In this document: piece after piece, positions 17,807 to 26,880 of the stretch | Layout of the letters: every line of letters starts with the position of its first letter | Position numbering within the stretch: position 1 is the stretch's first letter | NCBI RefSeq assembly: GCF_003052265.1 | Contig: NZ_QANS01000002.1 | Coordinates: forward strand, 726,323 to 790,322 | Source of the DNA: Stenotrophobium rhamnosiphilum | GTDB taxonomy: Bacteria; Pseudomonadota; Gammaproteobacteria; Nevskiales; Nevskiaceae | Length of the DNA: 64,000 nt | Reading direction: 5' to 3' | The notes under the pieces: model-generated | What the model was told of the DNA's origin: nothing | Databases searched by the model: none | What the model saw: the letters and a program-made list of their open reading frames with translations, nothing else | Program-made: the position numbers and the translations under genes

Positions 17807-18101
17807 CTTCTCTCTCCTTAGAATTATCTTTTTACAGCGGGTCAATCCAAGCAGCCGTCTTGAAAAGTGCAGCAAAAGTCCTTCTTGTAGACGCTCACGC
17901 GCATGCGTCCCAAACTACTTTTACTCTTTTTTTATGCAAACGCACCGTTTTTGTGCGTTATTTACACTTTTATTTTTGCTGCGCTTTGTAGTGCACTGCA
18001 CAATTTTTTGTTGCGGCATGCAGGACAAAGCACATAGCGCCCAAACAGTCGGTACGCTCGCCTACACATCACCACAAACATCTCAAACACAAGGAGTTCA
18101 A
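17807..18101. promoter_or_regulatory. Divergent intergenic region between DUF1302 and MAPEG genes
   Basis: Almost 300 bases without a gene. The middle is T-rich on the plus strand (17920-18010) and contains an 11-bp dyad GTGCA-C-TGCAC (about 17990). Both genes must start transcription here, but I see no promoter good enough to mark. An open frame crossing it on the plus strand is antisense DUF1302 read-through. Confidence 0.4.
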
Positions 18102-18527
18102 ATGTTCCCGCACAGCCCAATACTTGCCCCTGTTGTTGCCCTCATTGCTTGGTCGATGGTGATGTGGCTCTGGATGTACGTCACACGTATTCCGGCCATT
18201 CAAAGGATGAAGCTGAAGCTGGATTCCCAAGCGCCGCGTGGCGAGCAGATGAACACCCTGCCGGCCAACGTTCGCTGGAAAGCAGACAACTACAACCATC
18301 TGATGGAACAGCCGACGATTTTCTATGCGATCGCGCTGACACTGGCGATCATTGGCGCAGGCGATGGGATGAACCTGACGCTGGCTTGGACGTATGTGGG
18401 ATTGCGCGTGCTGCACAGTTTTGTGCAGGCGGTCATTAACAAGATTGAACTGCGCTTTGCGGTGTTCTTTCTGTCTTCGCTGGTGTTGATCGGTTTGATT
18501 TACAACGCTGCGAGACTGATTTTCTGA
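18102..18527 (+). CDS. MAPEG family membrane protein
   Basis: 141 residues from an ATG nine bases after AAGGAG. Four hydrophobic segments are visible: LAPVVALIAWSMVMWLWMYV at the start, FYAIALTLAIIGAGDG, a short one around LAWTYVGLRVLHSFVQA, and FAVFFLSSLVLIGLIYNA. The conserved MAPEG elements NHLMEQPT and RVLHSFVQ are present. MAPEG proteins are small inner-membrane proteins related to microsomal glutathione transferases and eicosanoid enzymes; the bacterial role is usually unknown, possibly detoxifying lipophilic electrophiles. It is monocistronic and ends at a terminator. Confidence 0.88.
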   Translation: MFPHSPILAPVVALIAWSMVMWLWMYVTRIPAIQRMKLKLDSQAPRGEQMNTLPANVRWKADNYNHLMEQPTIFYAIALTLAIIGAGDGMNLTLAWTYVGLRVLHSFVQAVINKIELRFAVFFLSSLVLIGLIYNAARLIF

Positions 18528-18544
18528 TTGATGTTGTAGGCACT

Positions 18545-18585
18545 AAAAAGCCCGCACTGAACTCTTCAATCAGTGCGGGCTTTTT
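18545..18585. terminator. Rho-independent terminator between MAPEG and EamA genes
   Basis: A perfect 16-bp stem AAAAAGCCCGCACTGA / TCAGTGCGGGCTTTTT with a nine-base loop, A-run on one side and T-run on the other, serving both convergent genes. Confidence 0.92.
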
Positions 18586-18589
18586 GTAG

Positions 18590-18606
18590 CCCGGGTGAAA
18601 CCCGGG
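18590..18606. repeat. REP-like hairpin
   Basis: CCCGGGT-GAA-ACCCGGG directly follows the terminator and precedes the EamA stop. Its GTAGCCCGGGTG context resembles dispersed REP palindromes found in many proteobacterial genomes; no second copy was noticed in this window. Confidence 0.5.
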
Positions 18607-18614
18607 ATTGCCAA

Positions 18615-19529
18615 TTATTCGACCGGCTCTGCCAACGTCCGCTGCGCCATACGCGATTTCAGCGCCACCATCAGCCCAGATGCGGCAACGATGCACATGC
18701 CGAGAATGGCGGTTGTGTCAGGCACATGATCAAACACGATCCATCCCAGCAGGCCTGCCCAAACCAGTTGTATGTACATCATCGGCGCGAGCAAGGATGC
18801 CGGAGCTTCACGATGCGCGGCGGTGTATAGAAAATGTCCCAATCCACCTAAAACACCCGTGGCGAGGAAAAGTAGAAGCTGTAATGGTGTCGGTGCCGGA
18901 CCGCCCCATGACCACGGCAAGTACAAACCAAAGACAATAGAGCCAACCAAGGCGGTATAGAACAACATCGGGATCGTGCTCTCCGTAGTTGCGAGAACAC
19001 GCGACAGCAGTTGGTAACAGCCCGTCGCGACAACAGCACAAAGCGCAAAGACGGTTCCAAGGAAATCCATACCCGAGCCCGGATGTGCAATCAGCAAAAT
19101 GCCTGCGAACCCGCCGATGGCTGCAATCCAACCAAACGCGCCAACTTTTTCGCCGAGCAAAGGTCCAGAAACAAGCACTACCAGCAAGGGCGACAAAAAC
19201 AGAATTCCCGTCGCTTCAGCAACAGGCATGCGCTGAAAGGCCAAGGCGACAAAAATAGACGCAGATGCAAGGCAAGCGGCACGTACCAGAACCAAACCGG
19301 TTCTCTTTGTGCGAACCAGCGCCTTGCCTTGGCTAGGCGTGAGCAGAATCACCATTAATAAGCAGTTGACGATGTAGCGAATCGCAACCACCAACGGCGC
19401 CTCGTAATGCGCGACCAGATATTTGGTCGTGCTGTCCATGCAAGCGAACATCAACACGCCCAGCATGAACAGCAGCACACCGCGAGACGAATGCGCTGCC
19501 GATCCTGATTGATTTGCTGTACTGCTCAT
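18615..19529 (-). CDS. EamA/DMT family transporter
   Basis: A 304-residue inner-membrane protein with about ten hydrophobic segments arranged as two EamA repeats, for example VLLFMLGVLMFACMDSTTKY at the N-terminus and VWAGLLGWIVFDHVPDTTAI near the C-terminus. The family exports or imports small metabolites such as amino acids or nucleotide-sugars; substrate cannot be predicted. The start lacks a good ribosome-binding site. It converges with the MAPEG gene. Confidence 0.88.
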   Translation of the reverse strand: MSSTANQSGSAAHSSRGVLLFMLGVLMFACMDSTTKYLVAHYEAPLVVAIRYIVNCLLMVILLTPSQGKALVRTKRTGLVLVRAACLASASIFVALAFQRMPVAEATGILFLSPLLVVLVSGPLLGEKVGAFGWIAAIGGFAGILLIAHPGSGMDFLGTVFALCAVVATGCYQLLSRVLATTESTIPMLFYTALVGSIVFGLYLPWSWGGPAPTPLQLLLFLATGVLGGLGHFLYTAAHREAPASLLAPMMYIQLVWAGLLGWIVFDHVPDTTAILGMCIVAASGLMVALKSRMAQRTLAEPVE

Positions 19530-19613
19530 CGCTTGATGCTGTCCGGTAAAATCGAGAATCAGTATGACAGCCGCGCGAAGAATTGGAGCGAGATGCTCCC
19601 AGACATTCCGTTC

Positions 19614-20018
19614 TTAAAGATGTCGCGTTTCCGCTGGAACCGCACCCCAGTTGTTGTTTCGGCCATCTGCAAATCTGACAGGCGCTCCAATCAATTCAGC
19701 GGGATCAAGATTGTCGAGAGCACCGACTTGCACGGCAACGTAATCACCACCGATTTCTTTGACGTGACCTCGACCGAAAGAACGTACGCCACAATTGCCG
19801 CAGAAAAGATGATGACCAACTTTATGATTGAACTGGTAGTCCTTCAAATCCTGCTCGCCTGATAACAGGCGAAATGCATTGGGTTTAAGAATGACATTCC
19901 AGTTCCGCGTCTTTGTGCAGATTGAGCAGTTGCATTTGTTCGTGCCCAAACTCAAATCAATATCCGCTTCGAACCGGACAGCACCACAATGGCAACTCCC
20001 CACATAGGTTTTAAGCAT
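19614..20018 (-). CDS. GFA/CENP-V family zinc-binding protein
   Basis: A 134-residue protein with the Cys pattern of the GFA fold: [11 protein letters not shown] (8-17), NKCNCSIC (27-34) and [10 protein letters not shown] (around 92), which bind zinc. The founding member, Gfa, helps glutathione react with formaldehyde, but most relatives have no proven function. The start at 20018 follows GGAGAG. It lies alone between the EamA gene and the reductase operon. Confidence 0.88.
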   Translation of the reverse strand: MLKTYVGSCHCGAVRFEADIDLSLGTNKCNCSICTKTRNWNVILKPNAFRLLSGEQDLKDYQFNHKVGHHLFCGNCGVRSFGRGHVKEIGGDYVAVQVGALDNLDPAELIGAPVRFADGRNNNWGAVPAETRHL

Positions 20019-20067
20019 GGAATCTCTCCAGGATCATTTGAATTAAACGCTGAGCACACAATGGTGT

Positions 20068-21081
20068 TTAGTCCTTGGAGACTTTCAACACGAGCTTGCC
20101 AGTATTCTCGCCCTTGAATAGTTTCAGCAGCGTGTCAGGGAAAGTGTTGAGGCCTTCGACGATATCTTCGCGCGACTTCAGCTTGCCTGCCATCATCCAA
20201 CCCGCCATTTCTTTTGCGGCGTCGGCATAGCGATCTGCATAGTCGAATACCACCATGCCTTTCATGCTTGCGCGATTGACGAGTAGCGAGAGGTAATTGC
20301 TGGGGCCTTTGACTGGCGTGGTGTTGTTGTATTGCGAGATCGCACCGCAGATGACGATGCGTGCGCCGCGTGCAAGCTGCGTTAGGGCTGCATCGAGGAT
20401 GTCGCCGCCGACATTGTCGAAGTAGACGTCCATGCCTTTCGGGCAATGTTCGCGGAGGGCCTTTTTGACGTCTTCAGATTTGTAATCAATCGCTGCATCA
20501 AAGCCGAGCTCTTTTACCAACCATTCGCATTTATCTGCGCCACCGGCAATACCAATCACGCGACAGCCTTTAATCTTGGCAATCTGGCCGACAACGGTGC
20601 CGACTGCGCCCGCAGCGCCGGAAACAACAACCGTATCGCCTTCTTTCAATTCGCCCACATCGAGAATGCCAAAGTAAGCCGTCATGCCCGGCATGCCGAG
20701 CGTGCCGAGATACACCGGCAGCGGTGCGAGCTTGCTGCTGACCTTGATCAGACCCTTGCCATCCGACAGTGCATATTCCTGCACGCCGAACGCGCCGCTG
20801 ACTTCATCACCGACTGCAAACTTCGGATGCTTGCTGGCGATGACCTTGCCAATCGCGCCTGCACGCATCACTTCACCAAGGCCAACAGGTGGGATGTAAG
20901 ACTTGGCATCGTTCATCCAACCACGCATGGCAGGATCGAGCGAGAGGTACAACACCTTAACCAGCAACTGCCCTTCCGCAGGCTCAACTACTTTCTCTTC
21001 AGTGAAATTCCAGTCGCTCGGCTTGGGCAGGCCAACAGGACGTGCGGCGAGACGAATCTGGTGATTGATGATGTCAGTCAT
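20068..21081 (-). CDS. NADP-dependent medium-chain oxidoreductase (PTGR/CurA-like)
   Basis: 337 residues from the ATG at 21081, six bases after GGAG; the ATG at 21093 overlaps this ribosome-binding site. Signs of the leukotriene B4 dehydrogenase/CurA group: PVGLPKPSDWNFTEE at the N-terminus, GMPGMTAYFGILDVGELKEG, and the nucleotide motif VSGAAGAVGTVVGQIAK. Zinc ligands of alcohol dehydrogenases are absent, as expected for this reductase group. It probably reduces the C=C bond of an alpha,beta-unsaturated carbonyl compound with NADPH. Confidence 0.9.
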   Translation of the reverse strand: MTDIINHQIRLAARPVGLPKPSDWNFTEEKVVEPAEGQLLVKVLYLSLDPAMRGWMNDAKSYIPPVGLGEVMRAGAIGKVIASKHPKFAVGDEVSGAFGVQEYALSDGKGLIKVSSKLAPLPVYLGTLGMPGMTAYFGILDVGELKEGDTVVVSGAAGAVGTVVGQIAKIKGCRVIGIAGGADKCEWLVKELGFDAAIDYKSEDVKKALREHCPKGMDVYFDNVGGDILDAALTQLARGARIVICGAISQYNNTTPVKGPSNYLSLLVNRASMKGMVVFDYADRYADAAKEMAGWMMAGKLKSREDIVEGLNTFPDTLLKLFKGENTGKLVLKVSKD

Positions 21082-21103
21082 GTGAGACTCCAATAAAAAA
21101 TAA

Positions 21104-21979
21104 TCAGGCCGACAGCGCGGCTAAAGAAATTTCTGCGTACTGCTTGGGACGTTCGAGGTCCGGAAAATGGCCGCACTCGGGAAAGTGTTGAATCTGTGCG
21201 TGAGGCACCAGCGCGAGTAGCGAATCGACAGGTGTTTTGCGATGACTCTTGTCTGAGTCACCCCACAGCAAAGTGACCGGCTGCTTCACACCTTCAAGCT
21301 CTCTTTGATCAGCGCGAATCAACCCTTGCACCACCCCGGCGAGACAGAAGCAGCCGCCATGCGCGAGCGCGTGATCTGCAGTTGCACGGAACGGCGCGCG
21401 ACTGTCTTTGTCTGGCAGCGATGCCGCGTACCAACCATGCGCCACACGCCGACGTGTCGCACGCACGAGTACTTGTCCCAGCACTGGCGTACGTACCTGC
21501 CATGGAATCACGCGTTGTACCCAAGCGCTCATGCCCTCTAATGCCGGCGTCTGACACAACAACAAACGTCGTATGCGATGCGGAGCAATCCGCGCAGCAG
21601 CTAATGCGTAGAACCCATTAGCGCAACTGAAGTGCAGTGCAGCCTCTTTAATCTCCAACGCATCCATGACCGCCAATACCGTTTCGCCACCTGCTTTCAA
21701 ACTGTGGTCATACGACAAGCCCGGACGAGAAAACCCAAAGCCCGGCATATCAAAACAAACCACGCGTGCATGCGGCGTCAGCAACTCAATGACAACCTTG
21801 TGATGCTCGATCACGTTGGGCCCGTCCGGCACCATCACCACAACAGGACCTGTGCCACGACTGTCGTAAACACGCACAACACCACGTGCAGTCTTCAGAT
21901 AACGCGCGCCCGGCAGCCAGCCCACTTGCGACACATTGCCGCCAGCGTTGAGCAAACTGTCGAGCGCGTGAGCGATCAT
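21104..21979 (-). CDS. Alpha/beta hydrolase fold protein with altered nucleophile elbow
   Basis: A 291-residue alpha/beta hydrolase: oxyanion-side strand [28 protein letters not shown], acid region [11 protein letters not shown] and C-terminal His in [12 protein letters not shown]. The nucleophile elbow, normally GxSxG, reads SCANG (aligned with GHSMG), so the nucleophile position holds alanine; a serine and a cysteine lie just before it. The protein may be a non-catalytic or unusual member. Its ATG overlaps the preceding acyl-CoA dehydrogenase stop (ATGA), so it is coupled to that gene. Confidence 0.82.
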   Translation of the reverse strand: MIAHALDSLLNAGGNVSQVGWLPGARYLKTARGVVRVYDSRGTGPVVVMVPDGPNVIEHHKVVIELLTPHARVVCFDMPGFGFSRPGLSYDHSLKAGGETVLAVMDALEIKEAALHFSCANGFYALAAARIAPHRIRRLLLCQTPALEGMSAWVQRVIPWQVRTPVLGQVLVRATRRRVAHGWYAASLPDKDSRAPFRATADHALAHGGCFCLAGVVQGLIRADQRELEGVKQPVTLLWGDSDKSHRKTPVDSLLALVPHAQIQHFPECGHFPDLERPKQYAEISLAALSA

Positions 21980-23220
21980 TTGCGGCTAGAGCTATAAGCT
22001 TTCATCGCATCAGCGGTGATGTACCGCGACAGCTCCATCTTGCCGATCTGATTGCGATGCACTTCATCCGGACCATCGGCCAAGCGCAGCGTACGTGCTT
22101 GCGCCCATGCGTAGGACAAACCGAACTCGTCAGTAACACCGCCAGCACCGTGGACCTGAATTGCCCAATCAATCACCTGCAGCGCCATGTTCGGTGCTGC
22201 AACCTTGATCATCGCGATTTCCTTCGCCGCAATCTTGTTGCCAACCTTGTCCATCATGTACGCAGCTTTGAGCGTGAGCAGGCGAGCCTGATCAATCATG
22301 ATGCGTGATTCCGCGATACGCTCCAGCGTTACCGTCTGTGCAGCGACTGGCTTACCGAAAGCAACACGAGTCAGTGCACGCTTGCACATTTTCTCCAACG
22401 AACGTTCAGCCAAACCGATCAAGCGCATACAGTGGTGAATACGGCCTGGCCCAAGGCGGCCCTGTGCGATTTCAAAACCACGACCTTCGCCGAGCAGAAT
22501 ATTGCTCGCAGGCACGCGAACGTTATCAAACAGAATTTCGGCGTGACCATGCGGCGCATCGTCGTAACCAAACACAGGCAAGTGACGCAATATCTTCACG
22601 CCCGGTGTGTCACGCGGAACCAGAATCATCGACTGCTGACTGTGACGGCTCGGATTATCCGGATCGGTCTTGCCCATCAAGATGAAGATCTTGCAGCGCG
22701 GATCGTTGGCGCCAGAGGTCCACCACTTGCGACCATTGATGACGTATTCATTGCCATCGCGCTGAATGCGGCATTCGATATTGGTAGCGTCAGATGAAGC
22801 AACGTCTGGCTCCGTCATTGCAAAGGCAGAACGGATTTCACCGTTAAGCAAAGGCTTGAGCCATTGCTCTTTGTGCTCAGGCGAACCGTAACGCTCCAGC
22901 ACCTCCATATTGCCGGTGTCTGGCGCGCCGCAGTTAAACACTTCTGGTGCCCAGATCACGCGGCCCATGATTTCGCACAGCGGTGCGTATTCAAGATTGC
23001 TCAAACCTGCGCCGCGCTCGGATTCCGGCAGAAACAGATTCCACAAGCCGGCTTCTTTGGCTTTGATCTTCAGCTCTTCCATGATCTTGGTTGGCTGCCA
23101 GCGATCGCCCTCTGCAACCTGTTCGATGAATGTCTTCTCATTCGGATAGACGTGCTGATCCATAAACGCGTTGAGACGCGTCATCAGGTCTTTGGTTTTT
23201 TGTGAGTATTCGAAATCCAT
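21976..23220 (-). CDS. Acyl-CoA dehydrogenase (ACAD10/11-like)
   Basis: A 414-residue protein. Family signatures: [33 protein letters not shown], and [20 protein letters not shown] near the C-terminus. ACAD10/11-type enzymes act on long, branched or hydroxylated acyl-CoAs, and in animals are fused to an APH-like kinase domain. Here the kinase-like gene is the neighbouring gene upstream (23355-24422), which supports that assignment: phosphorylation of a hydroxyacyl-CoA, then elimination. The start at 23220 follows AGGAG. Confidence 0.9.
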   Translation of the reverse strand: MDFEYSQKTKDLMTRLNAFMDQHVYPNEKTFIEQVAEGDRWQPTKIMEELKIKAKEAGLWNLFLPESERGAGLSNLEYAPLCEIMGRVIWAPEVFNCGAPDTGNMEVLERYGSPEHKEQWLKPLLNGEIRSAFAMTEPDVASSDATNIECRIQRDGNEYVINGRKWWTSGANDPRCKIFILMGKTDPDNPSRHSQQSMILVPRDTPGVKILRHLPVFGYDDAPHGHAEILFDNVRVPASNILLGEGRGFEIAQGRLGPGRIHHCMRLIGLAERSLEKMCKRALTRVAFGKPVAAQTVTLERIAESRIMIDQARLLTLKAAYMMDKVGNKIAAKEIAMIKVAAPNMALQVIDWAIQVHGAGGVTDEFGLSYAWAQARTLRLADGPDEVHRNQIGKMELSRYITADAMKAYSSSRK

Positions 23221-23242
23221 GGTGCACTCCTAGAAAGTTGTT

Positions 23243-23345
23243 TCCCTCTCCCCGCTTGCGGGGAGAGGGTCAGGGTGAGGGGTTTGCGCAAATGGCGATG
23301 CCCCTCACCCCGGCCCTCTCCCCATAAAAAGCATGGGGAGAGGGA
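23243..23345. repeat. REP/BIME-like composite palindromic element
   Basis: Three nested or adjacent hairpins: CCCTCTCCCC-n-GGGGAGAGGG on the left, a GTGAGGGG / CCCCTCAC pair in the middle, and CCCTCTCCCCA-n-TGGGGAGAGGG on the right. The element fills almost all the space between the acyl-CoA dehydrogenase and the kinase-like gene. This type of intergenic repeat is widespread in proteobacteria; it could stabilise or attenuate the operon mRNA. Confidence 0.75.
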
Positions 23346-23354
23346 GAATTGAAA

Positions 23355-24422
23355 TTAACGACGGCTGAGAATCTTTTCGACCTGCGCCCAACCCAAATCA
23401 GCCAACGGTCCTGCAGCATCGCCCATCGCCTTAGCTTGGGCACTTGCGGCCGTGCCGTCCTTCACGCGGCCTGCAATGCCTTGCAGGATCGCACCGAGGC
23501 GGAACAGGTTGTAGGCCATGTAGAAATCCCAATCGCTCTGATTGATTGGTGCGCGACCAGTACGCTTGCAGTAATTAGCGACATGCTCGGACTCCGACGG
23601 AATGCCGAGATCAGCAAGCTTGGCACCGCCCAACCCGCGGAATACACCCTTGGGGATGTGCCAGGTCATGCAGTGATAAGAGAAGTCTGCGAGCGGATGA
23701 CCCAGCGTTGAAAGTTCCCAATCCAACACCGCCAATACGCGCGGCTCAGTTGGATGGAAAATCATATTGTCGAGGCGATAGTCGCCATGAACGATGCTGG
23801 TCTCATCACCGGTCGGGATGTTCTTCGGCAACCACAGCATTAGATTTTCAAACGACTCGATGCGCTTGGTTTCTGAAGCGCGGTACTGTTTGGTCCAACG
23901 ATCAATCTGACGCATGAAGTAATTGCCCGGCTTGCCGTAATCAGCCAAGCCACAAGCTGCGTAATCAACTTTATGCAGCGCTGCCATCACGCGATTCATT
24001 TCGGTGAAGATTGCAGTGCGCTCGGCAGGCTCCATGCCCGGTAATGCCGGATCCCACATGATGCGGCCTTCGACGCAGTCCATCACGTAGAACGCGGTGC
24101 CGATCACGCTATCGTCTTCGCACAGCACATGCGTTTTGGCGACAGGCACATCGCTGCCCTGAAGCGCGGTGATGACCTTGTACTCGCGATCCACTGCATG
24201 CGCTGATGCCAGCAACTTTCCAGCAGGTTTGCGACGCAACACGTAATGTTTATTGGGCGTCTTCAGCTTGAAAGTCGGGTTCGATTGCCCGCCCTTGAAC
24301 TGCTCAACCGTCAGCGGGCCTTCAAAGCCCGCGACCTTGTCTTTCAGATATTGCTCAAGGCGCGCGACATCAAACATCTGTCGCTCGTCGACGGGTTTGG
24401 TTCCGTTGAAATCCTGACTCAT
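23355..24422 (-). CDS. APH-family phosphotransferase (ACAD10/11 kinase-like)
   Basis: A 355-residue kinase-fold protein. Visible motifs: FKGGQSNPTFKL (nucleotide loop), VLRRKP (Lys), catalytic HGDYRLDNMIFHP and metal-binding LAVLDWELSTLGHPLAD. This arrangement matches the phosphotransferase domain found in ACAD10/11, which phosphorylates 4-hydroxyacyl-CoAs before their conversion to enoyl-CoAs. The partner dehydrogenase is encoded immediately downstream. The start at 24422 follows AAGGAGAAC. Confidence 0.9.
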   Translation of the reverse strand: MSQDFNGTKPVDERQMFDVARLEQYLKDKVAGFEGPLTVEQFKGGQSNPTFKLKTPNKHYVLRRKPAGKLLASAHAVDREYKVITALQGSDVPVAKTHVLCEDDSVIGTAFYVMDCVEGRIMWDPALPGMEPAERTAIFTEMNRVMAALHKVDYAACGLADYGKPGNYFMRQIDRWTKQYRASETKRIESFENLMLWLPKNIPTGDETSIVHGDYRLDNMIFHPTEPRVLAVLDWELSTLGHPLADFSYHCMTWHIPKGVFRGLGGAKLADLGIPSESEHVANYCKRTGRAPINQSDWDFYMAYNLFRLGAILQGIAGRVKDGTAASAQAKAMGDAAGPLADLGWAQVEKILSRR

Positions 24423-24440
24423 AGCGTTCTCCTTATTGTT

Positions 24441-25277
24441 CTATTTCGCCATCGGACTGGTTGGCGTGCGCTCTTCGAGAATGTCGTGCATACGCGTTTC
24501 AATCGCCGCTTTGATCTTGGGATGGGTAAGGATGTAGAAACGATCAGCCTTGACGCCTTCCATCGTGATTTGTGCGATATCCGTAGCCGACAACTTGCCG
24601 CGACGCGTGGCCTGTCTCACATATTCTTCGTATGGCGCAGCCTGAGCACTGGTCGCAGCCAATTCCTGCGGACGATTGCGTGCAGCGTCGGCAATGCCGG
24701 TATTAACGAAAGCTGGGCACAGCACAGAAACCTTGATCGACGCTTTTGCAGCTTCGAGTTCGTGATGCAGACATTCAGACATCACCACCACCCCGTGCTT
24801 ACTCACGCAATAGACACTAGATGCAGGCACAGCGAGCAGGCCCGCAACCGACGCCGTGTTGACCACATGGCACTCATCACCCTGCTTGAGCATGCGCGGC
24901 ACAAAGCTGCGTACGCCATGCACAACGCCCATCAAGTTCACGCCGAGCGTCCACTGCCAGTCTTCCAGTGTCGTCGTCCACATTGGGCCTGCGGTGGCGA
25001 CGCCAGCGTTATTGAACAGCAAATGCGCTGCACCAAACTTTTCGTAAGTCGCGACAGCAACACGCTCGACTTCTGCGGCATCCGCGACGTTGCACTTCAT
25101 GACGAGCGTCTCCGCGCTGAAAGGCTTGAGAAGATCGTCAGTCGCTTGCAGACCTTTTTCGTCAACGTCCGTCATCACCACGCGCATACCTTCCTGCGCA
25201 CACAGAATCGCCAGCTCACGACCGAAGCCGCTGGCGGCACCGGTGATTACAGCAACTTTATTTTTCAGATCTTTCAT
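24441..25277 (-). CDS. Short-chain dehydrogenase/reductase
   Basis: A 278-residue classical SDR: cofactor motif TGAASGFGREL (13-23), NNAGVA, active-site Ser in NTASVAGLLAV and YCVSKHGVV (Tyr and Lys). The C-terminus is longer than the core and contains VKADRFYILTHPKIKAAIE, common in SDRs of lipid-degradation clusters. It would oxidise or reduce a hydroxyacyl or alcohol intermediate. Ten bases separate it from the upstream SDR stop. Confidence 0.9.
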   Translation of the reverse strand: MKDLKNKVAVITGAASGFGRELAILCAQEGMRVVMTDVDEKGLQATDDLLKPFSAETLVMKCNVADAAEVERVAVATYEKFGAAHLLFNNAGVATAGPMWTTTLEDWQWTLGVNLMGVVHGVRSFVPRMLKQGDECHVVNTASVAGLLAVPASSVYCVSKHGVVVMSECLHHELEAAKASIKVSVLCPAFVNTGIADAARNRPQELAATSAQAAPYEEYVRQATRRGKLSATDIAQITMEGVKADRFYILTHPKIKAAIETRMHDILEERTPTSPMAK

Positions 25278-25287
25278 GTCAATTTCC

Positions 25288-26070
25288 TTATGCCGTCAGA
25301 TAGCCGCCATCCACCACCAGACATGCGCCGGTCGTGTAGCTGGCACTTGGCGATACGAGATAAAGCACGGCACCTGCCATTTCATCTGGCGCAGCAACGC
25401 GACGCATCGGCACATGGGCCATCGCCTGTTTCAGAATTGCTTCATTCTTCACTAGCGCTGATGCGAACTTGGTATCGGTTGCGCCGGGCAGCAGTGCATT
25501 CACGCGGATGCCCATGCCAGCGCATTCTTTCGCAAAGGCTTTGGTCATCGAAATCACTGAAGCCTTGGTTATTGAGTAGATGCCTTGGAAATCACCGGGA
25601 ATTACACCGTTCACAGAAGCCACATTGACGATGCTGCCACCACCGCTCTTCTTCATCAGCTTTCCGCCGAGTGCACACATAAAGAAGTAGCCGCGAATAT
25701 TCACATCAACGGTTTTCTGAAACGCACCGAGATCGGTATCGAGAATCGAACCGAAATAAGGATTGGCCGCTGCGTTGTTCACGAGGATATCCAAACGTCC
25801 GTGTGCCGCTTCAATCTCGGCAAAGATGTTCTGCACCTGATCCATTTCACCGATATGACAAGCACGCACTTCTGCATTACCACCCGCCGCGCGAATTTCT
25901 TCGGCAACTCGCTCGCAATCTGGCGCCTTGCGGCTCGACACGATTACATGAGCACCATGTGCGGCGAGTGTCTTGGCGATTGATTCGCCAATGCCACGGC
26001 TGGCGCCGGTGACAAGTGCGATTTTGCCAGTGAGGTCAAAAAGTTTGCTGGCTGCGTTGCTTGAATCCAT
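25288..26070 (-). CDS. Short-chain dehydrogenase/reductase
   Basis: 260 residues from the ATG at 26070, preceded by GGAG; the longer frame from 26127 would overlap the histidine phosphatase gene and has no better site. Motifs: VTGASRGIGESIAKTLA, NNAAANPYFG, VASVNGVIPG and YSITKASVISM (catalytic Tyr/Lys), then VNALLPGATDTKFASAL. A FabG-like or DHRS4-like SDR, probably a 3-hydroxyacyl or alcohol dehydrogenase. It sits in the same operon as the other SDR, the kinase and the dehydrogenase. Confidence 0.9.
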   Translation of the reverse strand: MDSSNAASKLFDLTGKIALVTGASRGIGESIAKTLAAHGAHVIVSSRKAPDCERVAEEIRAAGGNAEVRACHIGEMDQVQNIFAEIEAAHGRLDILVNNAAANPYFGSILDTDLGAFQKTVDVNIRGYFFMCALGGKLMKKSGGGSIVNVASVNGVIPGDFQGIYSITKASVISMTKAFAKECAGMGIRVNALLPGATDTKFASALVKNEAILKQAMAHVPMRRVAAPDEMAGAVLYLVSPSASYTTGACLVVDGGYLTA

Positions 26071-26086
26071 TCGACTGAAACTCCGT

Positions 26087-26788
26087 TCAACGATAAGTAA
26101 TGGCGTGTGCGCGCCCAGCCTGTTCAAGGTGGACGTGACTATTGAGTGTGCTGAGTGAAACGCGACCGCCGCGATTCAGTAGCTTGGTGGCAGAGCTGTT
26201 GACCAAGTTCCAGGTCAGCGCTGCGACTTGTTTGTCTGGGTAAGACAGCAGTGGCTGACACAGGGTGGCGATGGTGCCGCCGGAGGTGAAAACAACCGTG
26301 TTGCCTTTCGGATCGGCTGTGGCGACCAAACGCTCCAGCGCCGCGTGGCAGCGTGCGCGAAACGCAGGCCACGATTCACGATATTCATCATCGTGCTCAC
26401 CACCCATCCAACGCTGCATCGATTCTTCAAAGATTTGCAGGAAGGTGTCTTGCGGCACTTTGCTCTTGGCGATGAACTGGCGAATAGCGCCCGGCTCATC
26501 AAATCCCGGACGGCAACGACTCAACACATCATCGTGATCGTATTCATCAAAACCGCGCTCAGTGATCCACGCATCGGGTGACGGTGCAGGCAGCGTTGTA
26601 AAGCAAGCCTCCGCAGTCTGACGATGGCGCTTCATGCCGCCCGTCACCACGTGGGAAAACTGGATGCCGGTGTTGGCGAACCAACCGCCGAGCATGCGCG
26701 CCTGCTCAGCACCGAGATCGGATAGCTGGTCGTAGTCGGTAGCGCCGAAAGACGCCTGACCGTGGCGCACGAGGTAAATCTGTCCCAT
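26087..26788 (-). CDS. Histidine phosphatase family protein
   Basis: A 233-residue phosphoglycerate-mutase-like protein. The catalytic N-terminal motif is LVRHGQASFG (His9), with a second His in the TSGGTIA region. Such phosphatases act on small phosphorylated metabolites. In this operon, which also encodes an APH-like kinase, it could remove the phosphate of a phosphorylated acyl intermediate, but that is inference. It is the first gene after the divergent promoter shared with LysR. Confidence 0.88.
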   Translation of the reverse strand: MGQIYLVRHGQASFGATDYDQLSDLGAEQARMLGGWFANTGIQFSHVVTGGMKRHRQTAEACFTTLPAPSPDAWITERGFDEYDHDDVLSRCRPGFDEPGAIRQFIAKSKVPQDTFLQIFEESMQRWMGGEHDDEYRESWPAFRARCHAALERLVATADPKGNTVVFTSGGTIATLCQPLLSYPDKQVAALTWNLVNSSATKLLNRGGRVSLSTLNSHVHLEQAGRAHAITYR

Positions 26789-26847
26789 GAGGCGGATTTA
26801 AGAAGTGGGGAGTTGCAGCAGGTTAGGCCTATACCTAGAATCAATCC

Positions 26848-26874
26848 AATGAATAGTTCTAATACGTATCCATT
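26848..26874. promoter_or_regulatory. Candidate LysR operator
   Basis: An imperfect 27-bp dyad with 8-bp arms AATGAATA / TATCCATT (seven of eight pairs) lies six bases before the LysR start, in the 92-base region between LysR and the divergent operon. Its size and AT-rich arms fit a LysR-type site. Confidence 0.45.
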
Positions 26875-26880
26875 AGTTTC

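Noticed and set aside
17484..18101. N-terminal extension of the MAPEG frame
   Set aside because: It runs through antisense DUF1302 and the promoter region; a good ribosome-binding site and the family N-terminus are at 18102.
20446..21096. A 216-codon plus-strand frame
   Set aside because: Antisense shadow of the medium-chain reductase gene, no recognisable domain.
23243..23345. Possible CRISPR-like repeats
   Set aside because: The repeats are inverted and adjacent hairpins, without regularly spaced unique spacers; they fit a REP/BIME element.
24246..25628. A 460-codon open frame on the plus strand
   Set aside because: It is antisense to the kinase-like and SDR genes, whose motifs are complete on the minus strand; the product is rich in His and Arg and shows no domain.
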